64,000 nucleotides of DNA from RGIG990 sp045589455 (lineage in GTDB: Bacteria; Verrucomicrobiota; Kiritimatiellia; RFP12; UBA3636). Of this stretch, positions 35,220 through 44,375 are shown piece after piece. The position numbers and the translations under genes were made by a program. The notes under the pieces are model-generated. The model was not told where the DNA came from. It made no database searches and saw only the letters and a list, made by a program, of their open reading frames with translations. The stretch's first letter is position 1; each line of letters opens with the position of its first letter. The stretch lies in the NCBI GenBank assembly GCA_045589455.1, contig JAZNPC010000070.1:1-64000 (forward strand), written 5' to 3'.

Positions 35220-36663
35220 AAAATATCAAGGGAATTTAGTTCCAAAAAAGAAAACCCCACATAAATTTCTCAACATGATTTCTTTAATTTTTGTGGCACA
35301 TTTTCTAGGGGATATGCTTTCGGTTTTATTGTCATATACCATTACCCATCAATTAAGGTTTGATTTGTTTGAAGGAAGTAATGCATATAGGTCTATTTAC
35401 TATAATCAAGCGTTCTTTTATTCTGCTTGTTTTAGCGTTGTTTTATTCTTTTTGTATGCCTTTTTTGGTATGTATGATGGATATAAGAAAATCCGCAGAA
35501 CAAAAATCCTAAAGAAGGCTTTAATTTGCAATGCAATAATGATAGGTCTTGTAGCTATTGGATTGTATTTTACAAGGAAATCCTGGCATATGCGTAGCTT
35601 CTTTACGCTTGTTTTTTGCATAAATATTATTTCAACAGTATTTATCCGTTATGTAATTAATAAGATTATTCTGTACATAAGGAAAAAAACTGGTCGTTTA
35701 ACACATCCATGTTTGTTAATTGGGGATAATGACAAGGCTAAGCGTTTTGATGAACTTTTAACAAATCGTTCAAATAAATGTTTGTTTAAAATTGTTGATA
35801 GAATGCCAACACCAACCTCAGAAGATGATTGGAAGCTTATAAGTGATAAAGTTTCTTCCGGTCAATTCTCCGTTGTTATGTATATTGATGAGAACATTAT
35901 CAACGATATGCTTGTTCGTATTCTTCGTATATGTGTCGATGGTAATGTCGCATTAAAGGTTTTAGCACCTCAATTTTTAAGATTTCATAACCCTTTCTCT
36001 TTTGGTGACTATATAGATGGTATACCTCTAGTGCATTTTTCTTCGCATCATTTTTCGAATAGGTTTAAGCCATTTAGATCATTAGCTTCTCGTATTATTG
36101 GTTTGTTTGGTGTAATTGTGGCTTCTCCAATACTTTTGTTTGGTTTTTTAGTTGTAAAGCTTTTTTCTAAAGGTCCGTCATTGTTCGTTCAAGAGCGTTG
36201 TGGTTATAATTGTAAGCCATTTAGGATGTATAAATTCCGAACAATGCATGTGGGTGCAGATAAGCTTGTTGAGAAGCTTAGAGAAAAGAATGAGTCAGAT
36301 GGAGGGTTGTTCAAGCTTAAGAAGGATCCTCGCATATTCCCTATGGGGGGATTTTTAAGGAAATTCTCTATTGATGAGCTTCCACAACTATTTAATGTAA
36401 TTAAGGGTGAAATGCGTCTTGTTGGACCACGTCCTTTACCTATGACTGATTTGAAGTATTTTGTTAGTGATTGGCATTATCTAAGGCATATTTCTGTGCC
36501 TGGACTTACCTGTATTTGGCAGGTAGCGGGTCGGTCAAATATTAAATTTGAAGAAATGTGTATGCTTGATATATGGTACTCACTTAATAAAAATTGGATT
36601 ATGGATATCAAGCTTGTCTTCTTAACTATTTGTACAGTTCTTTTTGATCGCGGAGCTTTTTAA
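35212..36663 (+). CDS. Polyprenyl glycosylphosphotransferase (initiating sugar transferase)
   Basis: A 483-residue membrane protein of the WbaP/EpsE type. About four helices occupy residues ~15-145, followed by a nucleotide-binding-like central domain (~165-250) and a fifth hydrophobic segment at ~295. The C-terminal bacterial sugar transferase domain (PF02397) shows SLFVQERCGYNCKPFRMYKF, RKFSIDELPQLFNVIKGEM and LVGPRPLPMTDL. It transfers a hexose 1-phosphate from a nucleotide sugar to undecaprenyl phosphate, starting exopolysaccharide or O-antigen synthesis. The rest of such a cluster is not in the window; the CDP-alcohol transferase follows 43 bases on. Its ATG overlaps the end of ispG. Confidence 0.92.
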   Translation: MYKKYQGNLVPKKKTPHKFLNMISLIFVAHFLGDMLSVLLSYTITHQLRFDLFEGSNAYRSIYYNQAFFYSACFSVVLFFLYAFFGMYDGYKKIRRTKILKKALICNAIMIGLVAIGLYFTRKSWHMRSFFTLVFCINIISTVFIRYVINKIILYIRKKTGRLTHPCLLIGDNDKAKRFDELLTNRSNKCLFKIVDRMPTPTSEDDWKLISDKVSSGQFSVVMYIDENIINDMLVRILRICVDGNVALKVLAPQFLRFHNPFSFGDYIDGIPLVHFSSHHFSNRFKPFRSLASRIIGLFGVIVASPILLFGFLVVKLFSKGPSLFVQERCGYNCKPFRMYKFRTMHVGADKLVEKLREKNESDGGLFKLKKDPRIFPMGGFLRKFSIDELPQLFNVIKGEMRLVGPRPLPMTDLKYFVSDWHYLRHISVPGLTCIWQVAGRSNIKFEEMCMLDIWYSLNKNWIMDIKLVFLTICTVLFDRGAF

Positions 36664-36706
36664 GATACTGTTTAATAATTAATTTTTATTTAGAAGGAGA
36701 TGTTGT

Positions 36707-37915
36707 ATGAAAGATAAAAACATCAAATTACTGGGGGAATACATTTTAGACGATGATTCTACAGAATTGCATGATTCAGATCAAAGTGAACAATCTTCTA
36801 ATTTAGAAATAAAAAATAAAAATTCTGAAGCAACTGAAAATATCCCGGTGTTGGATTTGGATGCTACTAAAGAATTAGATAATTCTTCTGAATCTAAAAA
36901 TGAAAATGAAGAAGTAAAAGAGAATGATGAAGATCAGCCAGAAGTAATTGTTAATTTGAAGGACAAGCAGACAACAGAAATCTGTGATGAAGATATAGAA
37001 GATTCTTCTGATAAAGAAGATGCAGATGATGAAGAAGAAGCAGATGATGAAGAAGATGAAATTTTTCTTTCAACAATTAAAACTGATGAATGTGCGCTAA
37101 TTACTTCTTTGTTTGCTCGTAGGTTGGTTTTACCTTTGGTTAAAATTTCAGTAAGGCTTGGTTTGTCAGCAAATCTTGTGACAATATTTGGCGGCTTATC
37201 TTGGTTTGCTTCATTATTTACAATTGTTGTAGCTGCTCATCTTTTTGCAATAAAATCTTACATTTTCTCTCTTCTAGTATTGTTTTTTACTGCATTTCTT
37301 TGGGTTTGGGGATATGTGCTTGATGTTGTAGATGGTAGCTTGTCTAGATATTATAAGACATCATCTCTACGTGGCTTTTATTTAGATTATGTTTTTCATC
37401 TCTTATTTAAGCCTGGATTTGTGGTTTCTATAGGTGTTGCATTGTCTTTGTTGAATAAATCTACATTATGGATGTATTTTGCAATTTTGGCTCTTGCAGC
37501 TAATTGGACATGTGCAGAATCCGCTAGTGAACATGTTTTGTGTGAAGAAATTGGTAAAGGTAGATTAGAGCCTCATTTGCTTTCTAAAAAAATTAGAAAA
37601 AGTGTGTTTTTAGGAACTACAGATATAAAGTCTAGTGCAAAAAACAAAAAGAAAGGCTTTTTCAAGACTTTGTATACACTATTAAAAGAAATTTTAAATT
37701 ATTATGGACAATCTGTATTTTTTGCCTTTCTAGCTATTATAGATTGTGTAATGATGATTGTACATTATATGTCATCTTCTCATGATCCATATGTCTGGAA
37801 TTGGAGAATTTTAACATGGGGATATTTAGTTTTATTTTCCTTGTTGATTTTACGCATTCCATTTAGAATTTATCGTGAATATAAACGAATAGCTTTACTT
37901 GATAAGGCAAATTAA
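36707..37915 (+). CDS. CDP-alcohol phosphotransferase family protein with acidic N-terminal extension
   Basis: A 402-residue protein. Residues 1-125 are low-complexity and extremely acidic (DEDIEDSSDKEDADDEEEAD), a presumably disordered extension not usual in the family. The CDP-alcohol phosphotransferase motif follows in D-VVDG-SLSR-8x-G-FYL-D-YVF-H. The family pattern D-xx-DG-xx-A/S-R-x8-G-xxx-D-xxx-D is matched except that the last Asp, considered the catalytic base, is His. About six helices are expected, and the substrate (glycerol phosphate, inositol or other) cannot be assigned. AGAAGGAGA precedes the ATG. Its place after the sugar transferase suggests a role in envelope lipids or phosphate-containing surface polymers. 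Confidence 0.8.
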   Translation: MKDKNIKLLGEYILDDDSTELHDSDQSEQSSNLEIKNKNSEATENIPVLDLDATKELDNSSESKNENEEVKENDEDQPEVIVNLKDKQTTEICDEDIEDSSDKEDADDEEEADDEEDEIFLSTIKTDECALITSLFARRLVLPLVKISVRLGLSANLVTIFGGLSWFASLFTIVVAAHLFAIKSYIFSLLVLFFTAFLWVWGYVLDVVDGSLSRYYKTSSLRGFYLDYVFHLLFKPGFVVSIGVALSLLNKSTLWMYFAILALAANWTCAESASEHVLCEEIGKGRLEPHLLSKKIRKSVFLGTTDIKSSAKNKKKGFFKTLYTLLKEILNYYGQSVFFAFLAIIDCVMMIVHYMSSSHDPYVWNWRILTWGYLVLFSLLILRIPFRIYREYKRIALLDKAN

Positions 37916-37980
37916 ATTTTTACACGTAATATAATATATATTTTAATATCTGCATTTAACTTGATAAGGAGCTCATATTT

Positions 37981-40803
37981 ATGAAAAAAAACATTTTTTC
38001 AGTTTTATTAGTATCCGCATTTTTTAATGTAACAGTATATGCAGAGTTTGATAATTTTACTAATTGGGGGAATGGGCCCATTACTCCATCTGCACAAGGT
38101 TCTGCGCAAGGAGATGCATGGGCAAATATTTCTTGGTTTGAAGTTGCAAGAAATAATGGTAAGCCTTCTTCATCTTCAGCACCACTTGTTGAGGATGAGT
38201 TTAAAACGTTAGAAAGTGATGATTCTGTAGTTGTTGTTTCTTCTTCAGTAGAATTTCCGCAGCGCTTAAAGCCGAAACAAACAATTCAAATCTCCATTGG
38301 TCCCAAAATACCAACAGCTGGTGCATCTATTAAGTTTGCTATTGTTTCTGATAAGCTAAAGCGTAATGAGTTTATGACCTATCGTTTTGAGAATGCAGAA
38401 AGACCATTGTGCATTAAGTTAAATGGTAGAAAAATTTACCATAGAAATATAACTGATGGACGATTAGAGCAGGAAATATTTCTTCCGTTCATATATTTCC
38501 AAGAGACAGATAATGTCTTAGAAATATCAAATGATGGTAATTTTATTTTAGCCTTTGATTATTTTAGAATTCAGCCTATTTATGAAGGGCAAAAAACATT
38601 TATTTCATTTGCACCGTCTAAAGGAGTACATAAACGTTTGTTGAGTGATTTACCTATTGAATTGCTTGAATTGTCATTGCCAAACATCTCATTAACAAAT
38701 GTTACGAAGTTAGGAAATGCTCAAGCACCTATCGATTATCAATCTTCATACATGGCTATGAGTGAAATTCATTCTTTGGGGTATTTGCAGGACAAGAAAT
38801 ATGGCGAAGAATTTAATACATGGGCTTATGAGATTACTTACATTTTAAAAAATAAAAAAATGCCATACGTCCGTATCAAAGGAGATTTAACACAGATTAA
38901 TGAAAATACTGCAATGTGGTTTTTAACCCGATTCGGATGTGTTGTTTATGGATGGATATGTGATGATGAGCGTAGTGCAGAAGTTCTTTCCAAATATATT
39001 GATAACGTTAATATTGTTGCACTTGATGTTTGTGATGCGGATCGTGTCAAAACAGCTGCCAATGTACAAACTCCATATTGTCGGACATATCCAGCGCCAG
39101 TTACGGTAAAGGGTGGACGCCAAGATAGGCTTTATGGTGATTATTTACAGCTTTATTTAGCTATAGGTAAGAATTATAGTCCTTCGTTTTTATCTTTTCT
39201 AACACCATTAATGCCTCTAAAGCATCATCAAGCTATAATCGATAATGGTGAGGATACTATGATAGCATTGCTGCAGGTGCTTATGCACGGGGGAAAAGGT
39301 GCTATCATTGATCCTGGAGAAAAAGGAGAAAATTTCATTGTTGAAGAAAAGCAACAACCAATCTGGCAAATGTATAAAAAGATTTTTGAGCTTTCTGCTG
39401 GCGAAGGTAAAATTCTTCCAATGACTTTATCTTTAGAAGATTCACAATCTTTAGCTCCGTTGGAAGATACTTATTATGTAGCTACAAAAAATAGCGATGA
39501 AGAATTAACTGTTGTTGTTTTCTCCACACGTGCTGATTATGGGCGTGATGCAAATATAGTTGTGCCAGTTTATTGGACTGGAGGAGCAACAATTACCCAG
39601 CAAGATTTTCAAATAGATGAAATTGGTCAATCTGTTCCTACGCCATTAAAGCCCAAGAAGCGAAATATTAGAGTTCTAGCTCCACAAAGGCAAAAGGGCG
39701 TTGATATTGGTCCTTTCAAAGGCATTGTTTCTTTAGAATATAAAACATCTGGTTTGTCGATTATCAATATTAAGCGCTATAAGTCACGAGAAGCAAGAGA
39801 AGAGCAACCTCAAGTAGAATCCACTGAGGCTGAATCAAGGGGCAAATTAGAGCGTGCACAAACATTTGATTGTTTACCAAATCAGTGGCGTTATGTTCCT
39901 ATTGTTGCATCAACAAATTTAACTGATTTTGTTGAATTTGTAGATACACGTATATTAACAACTGGACCAAGGGGGACAGGGGTTAAGTCTGCTGGTCCTT
40001 CGGAACATAAGGAGATTCAGTGTGTTTCAGCACCAGAGACATTTGATTCAAAAGGCAAGCGCTTTGTTATGCTAAATGCTCCTATTTGGGATGATAACAG
40101 TATTTTTGTTGAATTCTCTGGGGCTAAGCATAAGCAACGTCCTAATTATTTCTTTAATTTAGGTTTGGAAAATTATCTTAAAGGTGCCAAAGGCTTTGGA
40201 TTTTTTATCAATGTGTCTCCAATTGTTGGAAGTATCAGTGAACGTTTAAATACCTCAACAAAACCGGTTACCTTTGCTATTGCTTCTTCTTCAAATAATC
40301 GTGTGTTGTTTGATGTTGAATTGGATACTCCAACATTTGTTTATATTCCGTTTTCCAGTGTGGTTGGCGTTATGAATGATCCATCACTAGTACTTTTAGC
40401 AATGGATTCGGAAGAAATCCGTGATATTCGTGCTGAAATTAATTATTTATCTGCCGTTTATGATTTAGAGACAACCGAGCCCAAGCTAGCAGTTCGTTAT
40501 GATATGTACGAAAAAGCACTGTATGTTTTGGTTGAGGGAGACACAGGAAAACCTCTTAATGTTAATTTCCGTCTGAAGGATAAATTTAATTTAACTAAAG
40601 CGTCACCAATATTACCACATGGTTTTACAAAATTAACATTAAATGTGGATGTTGAACGGAATAGATATGGCATAGTAATTGATAAAATGCCAAATAATGA
40701 TGGCAGTAGAGGCAATGCTTCAAAATATTTTCCATCTATCGTTGGAGATGCTCCAGCAGGAAAATCTAGAGTTTTGATAAAGTTTACGGCTGAGCGATTT
40801 TAA
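37981..40803 (+). CDS. Large secreted protein of unknown function
   Basis: A 940-residue protein that I do not recognise. It has a clear signal peptide (MKKNIFSVLLVSAFFNVTVYA), so it is exported. The first third looks beta-rich (QTIQISIGPKIPTAGASIKF), like a carbohydrate-binding or jelly-roll domain. The middle (~240-500) looks like an alpha/beta barrel (PYVRIKGDLTQINENTAMWF, then a stretch around FLTPLMPLKHH). The C-terminal part is beta-rich again. Thus it may be a glycosidase or glycan-binding protein of a new family, but no catalytic motif is evident. AAGGAG precedes the ATG. The next gene is also a large secreted protein, suggesting a functional pair. Confidence 0.6.
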   Translation: MKKNIFSVLLVSAFFNVTVYAEFDNFTNWGNGPITPSAQGSAQGDAWANISWFEVARNNGKPSSSSAPLVEDEFKTLESDDSVVVVSSSVEFPQRLKPKQTIQISIGPKIPTAGASIKFAIVSDKLKRNEFMTYRFENAERPLCIKLNGRKIYHRNITDGRLEQEIFLPFIYFQETDNVLEISNDGNFILAFDYFRIQPIYEGQKTFISFAPSKGVHKRLLSDLPIELLELSLPNISLTNVTKLGNAQAPIDYQSSYMAMSEIHSLGYLQDKKYGEEFNTWAYEITYILKNKKMPYVRIKGDLTQINENTAMWFLTRFGCVVYGWICDDERSAEVLSKYIDNVNIVALDVCDADRVKTAANVQTPYCRTYPAPVTVKGGRQDRLYGDYLQLYLAIGKNYSPSFLSFLTPLMPLKHHQAIIDNGEDTMIALLQVLMHGGKGAIIDPGEKGENFIVEEKQQPIWQMYKKIFELSAGEGKILPMTLSLEDSQSLAPLEDTYYVATKNSDEELTVVVFSTRADYGRDANIVVPVYWTGGATITQQDFQIDEIGQSVPTPLKPKKRNIRVLAPQRQKGVDIGPFKGIVSLEYKTSGLSIINIKRYKSREAREEQPQVESTEAESRGKLERAQTFDCLPNQWRYVPIVASTNLTDFVEFVDTRILTTGPRGTGVKSAGPSEHKEIQCVSAPETFDSKGKRFVMLNAPIWDDNSIFVEFSGAKHKQRPNYFFNLGLENYLKGAKGFGFFINVSPIVGSISERLNTSTKPVTFAIASSSNNRVLFDVELDTPTFVYIPFSSVVGVMNDPSLVLLAMDSEEIRDIRAEINYLSAVYDLETTEPKLAVRYDMYEKALYVLVEGDTGKPLNVNFRLKDKFNLTKASPILPHGFTKLTLNVDVERNRYGIVIDKMPNNDGSRGNASKYFPSIVGDAPAGKSRVLIKFTAERF

Positions 40804-40940
40804 CAAATACTTTACATTGCTATAAATGTATTTATTAAAATAGCTTAATCATTCTTTTAATGAAACCTATTGTTGACTTTATAGATAAGAAAAAGGTAAA
40901 ATACAAGCAATAAATAATATTAGAATTAAAGGGTATTTAT

Positions 40941-43256
40941 ATGAAGTTAAAATTTGTTTTTTCAGCAATTTTTTCTGTTGCTTTTTCTTTAGCTTTACAC
41001 GCAGAAATTATTAGGCCATTTGGTCATGTCACATTGATTGATGAAATTGATTGTACAAACACATCACCTGAATATCGTCGGTCACGTCATTTTGTTGAGC
41101 ATCCAGTAGGAGGTAGTAAGGTTGTTAATATTCTTGGGCAACCATGTCTAACAATGCCAATGGACCCTAAAGATACAACCTTTGTTACTTTTCGAATTGG
41201 AGAAGGTAAGGGTCTAAAGGCTAATGGAAATTACGTTTTAGTAATTGAATATCCTGAGGATGTTGCTCGTTCTTGGATTGTTCATAATAAGGCAACAGGC
41301 TCAAAACGAGGTTTTTACACTGGTCAATGTTTAGGTGATGCTTGGTATCCTAAGTATGTAGGTTGTAATAGTGAGTCATTAGATTTGCCATTGAGTGGTA
41401 AATATGAAAAGTGGACAGCATTAACTACAATTCAAGATCGTTTTACTGATTACACCGAAGCAAGTTTAAATCAAGTACCTGCAAATGGTTTTGATGTTGT
41501 AATTGGTCAATATTCAAAGCATTCCGAGCCTATTTCTGCAGGCTTTGCAGTTAAGCGTATTGCTCTTTATGAGATAAATAATTTTAAGGGGATTAAAGCA
41601 AAAGTTGTTCTACCACCAGATAATCTTCCTCAGCGCCATCTTTCATGGAGAGAGGAAATGTCTGATGGTGTTATTGGTGGTGAACCAGGTAAGCGCGCAG
41701 TTGAGAATCCACTGGATTGGTTCGACCAGAAGGCTCGTCAAATGCTATTCTTAGGTATGAATACTTATACTAAGGATTTGTTTGAATTCGGAGCAGTTCA
41801 GCACTGGGATCCAAACTCATATAGATCAAATTGGATGTGGGATGGTCCAAATCGTGGTCTATGGGAAGAGATTGTCACTCTAATGGGTAATTACGGCTTT
41901 TGGGTTTTCCCATATTATGAATATGGCGGACCATTGGGTGGAGATAGAGTAGTTAATGGTCAAAAGGTTAAATCTTTGGGCTATCAAAAGCGTGCTAGAC
42001 CTTTGGGTGTTGACCCAAAAACTGGTAAGGATTTAGAAAATTATACTCATGTTTGGTGGGTAGAAAAATGTAATATTGATGTGACTGATCCCGAGGCATT
42101 GGCTGATTTTAAGGATGTAATTTCTGCTTCAGTCTTACGCTATAAGAATAAAGCAAAATTTATGGGCATTTGGCTGCGCCCTCGTATGCAAATTCCTATT
42201 GGATTTGCACAAGAAACTGTGGACCGCTATAATAGAGAAACAGGAAAGAATGTAACTCGTGAAAGCCTTCGTCAAAATCGTCAGCAACATGATGATTATG
42301 TGGCATGGTGGAAGCAAAAACGTGCTCAGTTTATGGTTGAGCTACGCACCCATATGATTAAAAATGGTCTTAATGATCCAATTGTTTTATTCCAAACAAA
42401 TGGTTCTGAACCAGGACCTGGTGTAGCTGGAGATTGGTGCGCTTACACTGATGAGGGAAATAAGCAATTGTGGATTAATTTGTGGAGGGCTGCCCCATAT
42501 AATAATAAAAATGCAATAGCTCGATCTCCTAGCGACATTGCATCACAGCATTTGTATTTGAAGCAGCTTAAATCAGATGCTGGAACATGGGGACATTGGG
42601 AATGGCATCACGCTAGCCCTGGCGATGATCCACATAATTATCAGAATCTTAATGGTGTTTGGCTTTCACATCCAATTCACCGTTTGTTCTCTGTTGCAGA
42701 CCCACTATCTCTAAAGGAGTATACAAATGCAGACGGTGGTCAAATGCTAGTTCGCCATCATTCTTTAAATGAAAACATGAATTATAAAATGGTTATGAAG
42801 GATGGTAAGGAGCAAGAGGAGCGAGTATTTGGCTATGCAATTTGTGACTTTGAGCGTGCTGGCCGCGCTTGTATGTCAACAGAGGTTATGGCTATGGCTA
42901 ACGGAAATCCATACTTTATTGGTTACTTGTATGGTTCAACTTTTTCACGCGGATACCCAATTCCTGTTCGTGAATTTAATTCAAACTTCTTAGCTCTTCC
43001 AGCTGTTCCATCTGAAATAGTTAAGGGCGCATGTGATGATCCAGAAGTTGTCGTTCGTCGCTATAAAACACCATCAAATGGCACATATTATGCAATTATT
43101 CACACAGGCCGAGTACATAAGAAAAATGTTAAAATTACTTTCCCAGAAAACGTACGAAATTTAACAATCATCAATACTGGTCGTGTAATTTCAAGAAACA
43201 AAATTGCTATTGAATTAAAGCCATGGCAGCTATTGTCATTGCATTCTGACAAATAA
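40941..43256 (+). CDS. Large secreted protein, glycosidase-like, unknown family
   Basis: A 771-residue protein with a signal peptide (MKLKFVFSAIFSVAFSLALHA). Residues ~1-230 look like a beta-sandwich. From ~260 on the sequence resembles a TIM barrel of glycoside hydrolase type, with MNTYTKDLFEFGAVQHWDP, GFWVFPYYEYGGPLGG, FMGIWLRPRMQIPIGF and GTWGHWEWHHASPGDD; several of these hold candidate acidic catalytic residues. The last ~80 residues form a beta domain (NLTIINTGRVISRN). I cannot assign a known GH family. It follows the 940-residue secreted protein by 137 bases in the same direction, and the two may act together on an extracellular glycan. Confidence 0.6.
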   Translation: MKLKFVFSAIFSVAFSLALHAEIIRPFGHVTLIDEIDCTNTSPEYRRSRHFVEHPVGGSKVVNILGQPCLTMPMDPKDTTFVTFRIGEGKGLKANGNYVLVIEYPEDVARSWIVHNKATGSKRGFYTGQCLGDAWYPKYVGCNSESLDLPLSGKYEKWTALTTIQDRFTDYTEASLNQVPANGFDVVIGQYSKHSEPISAGFAVKRIALYEINNFKGIKAKVVLPPDNLPQRHLSWREEMSDGVIGGEPGKRAVENPLDWFDQKARQMLFLGMNTYTKDLFEFGAVQHWDPNSYRSNWMWDGPNRGLWEEIVTLMGNYGFWVFPYYEYGGPLGGDRVVNGQKVKSLGYQKRARPLGVDPKTGKDLENYTHVWWVEKCNIDVTDPEALADFKDVISASVLRYKNKAKFMGIWLRPRMQIPIGFAQETVDRYNRETGKNVTRESLRQNRQQHDDYVAWWKQKRAQFMVELRTHMIKNGLNDPIVLFQTNGSEPGPGVAGDWCAYTDEGNKQLWINLWRAAPYNNKNAIARSPSDIASQHLYLKQLKSDAGTWGHWEWHHASPGDDPHNYQNLNGVWLSHPIHRLFSVADPLSLKEYTNADGGQMLVRHHSLNENMNYKMVMKDGKEQEERVFGYAICDFERAGRACMSTEVMAMANGNPYFIGYLYGSTFSRGYPIPVREFNSNFLALPAVPSEIVKGACDDPEVVVRRYKTPSNGTYYAIIHTGRVHKKNVKITFPENVRNLTIINTGRVISRNKIAIELKPWQLLSLHSDK

Positions 43257-43279
43257 TAAACTAGTGGTTGATAATTCGT

Positions 43280-43300
43280 CAGCTGTTGATTGTTGTTTTG
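43280..43300. repeat. TTGTTGA heptamer tract 3
   Basis: AGCTGTTGATTGTTGTTTTG lies between the secreted protein gene and dapF. Short member of the dispersed heptamer family. Confidence 0.45.
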
Positions 43301-43317
43301 TTAATCAAGGAGGTTGA

Positions 43318-44160
43318 ATGAAAATTAAATTTACTAAAATGCATGGAGCAGGAAATGATTTTATCATTATAGATGATCGTGCTCAGAAATTTGATTTAGA
43401 TGCAACCTCTTTAATTGCAAGAATTTCTGCTCGAGACAAAGGAATAGGCTGTGAGGGTGTGTTAATAATTCGTTTAGCTGAAACCTTCTCTGGTAATGAT
43501 TTTCGAATGATATTCTTTAATCCCGATGGAACACGAGTTGGGATGTGTGGTAATGCAGCTCGTTGTGTTGCTTTATATGCATATAATAATGGTATAGCTG
43601 GTGAATCACAACACATTTTAACTGATAGCGGTGTTATTGTTGCAACTATAAAATCAGCAACACCAGGAGCAGAAATCGTTTCCATAAAGATGCCTCAACC
43701 TTCTCCTATAACATCCTATATTATAGACGGGAGAAAATATGATTGTTTAAATACAGGGGTGCCTCATGCTGTGAATGTTTCTGATGATGAACTATCTTCA
43801 GAAGCGATACATAGTATCGGTAGCTCTATTAGATACAATGAAGAGTATTTCCCTGAAGGAACAAATGTAGATTTTGTTAGACGGATAAATACATCGTTTT
43901 CCCGTTATTCCTTGCGTACATATGAACGAGGAGTAGAGGCAGAGACAGGTGCTTGTGGTACAGGTGCTACAGCTTCAGCGTTAGTGTTGATTGCACGTTT
44001 TGGAGCAAAATCACCAGTATGCTTTGATGTACGCTCAGGCGATAAACTTGAAGTGTCTGCTGATTATGATGAAAAGAATGATATCTTTTCAAATGTATAT
44101 TTAACTGGTCCTGCTAGAATTGTTTCGGAAGGACATTTCGACACAAGCTGGTACGAATAA
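43318..44160 (+). CDS. dapF: Diaminopimelate epimerase
   Basis: A 280-residue DapF, a cofactor-independent two-cysteine racemase interconverting LL- and meso-diaminopimelate for lysine and peptidoglycan. The N-terminal KMHGAGNDFIIIDDR is diagnostic. The first catalytic Cys is in MCGNAARCVALY, the second in ETGACGTGATAS. The length is typical. A very strong AAGGAGG lies 5 bases before the ATG. The gene faces the ABC permease gene tail to tail, and appears to be transcribed alone or at the end of the secreted-protein series. Confidence 0.96.
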   Translation: MKIKFTKMHGAGNDFIIIDDRAQKFDLDATSLIARISARDKGIGCEGVLIIRLAETFSGNDFRMIFFNPDGTRVGMCGNAARCVALYAYNNGIAGESQHILTDSGVIVATIKSATPGAEIVSIKMPQPSPITSYIIDGRKYDCLNTGVPHAVNVSDDELSSEAIHSIGSSIRYNEEYFPEGTNVDFVRRINTSFSRYSLRTYERGVEAETGACGTGATASALVLIARFGAKSPVCFDVRSGDKLEVSADYDEKNDIFSNVYLTGPARIVSEGHFDTSWYE

Positions 44161-44181
44161 GTCCGAATGCTTATTTCATTG

Positions 44182-44203
44182 AAAATAGCAAGCCTATTTT
44201 TTC
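44182..44203 (+). terminator. Terminator of dapF
   Basis: AAAATAG and CTATTTT form a short stem with a 5-base loop, followed by TT. It is weak in G+C but correctly placed 22 bases after the stop. Confidence 0.5.
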
Positions 44204-44253
44204 GATACTAATGTAGCAATTATGTTGGCGTAGATTACACAAGTTTTACTTTG

Positions 44254-44304
44254 TTGGGTGTGTATTCAATTAGCCATCATATAGAGCATATCATTCACAC
44301 CCAA
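44254..44304. repeat. Inverted repeat between dapF and the ABC permease gene
   Basis: TTGGGTGTG (44254-44262) and CACACCCAA (44296-44304) are perfect inverted repeats separated by 33 bases, in the 215-base gap between convergent genes. It probably terminates the minus-strand ABC operon, though its T-run is poor. Confidence 0.5.
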
Positions 44305-44375
44305 TAGAAAATCATTTTTGTCATTACACTATTGGGTTATTGATGATAGATTGTCGTATTATCTCGCCTTGAAAT

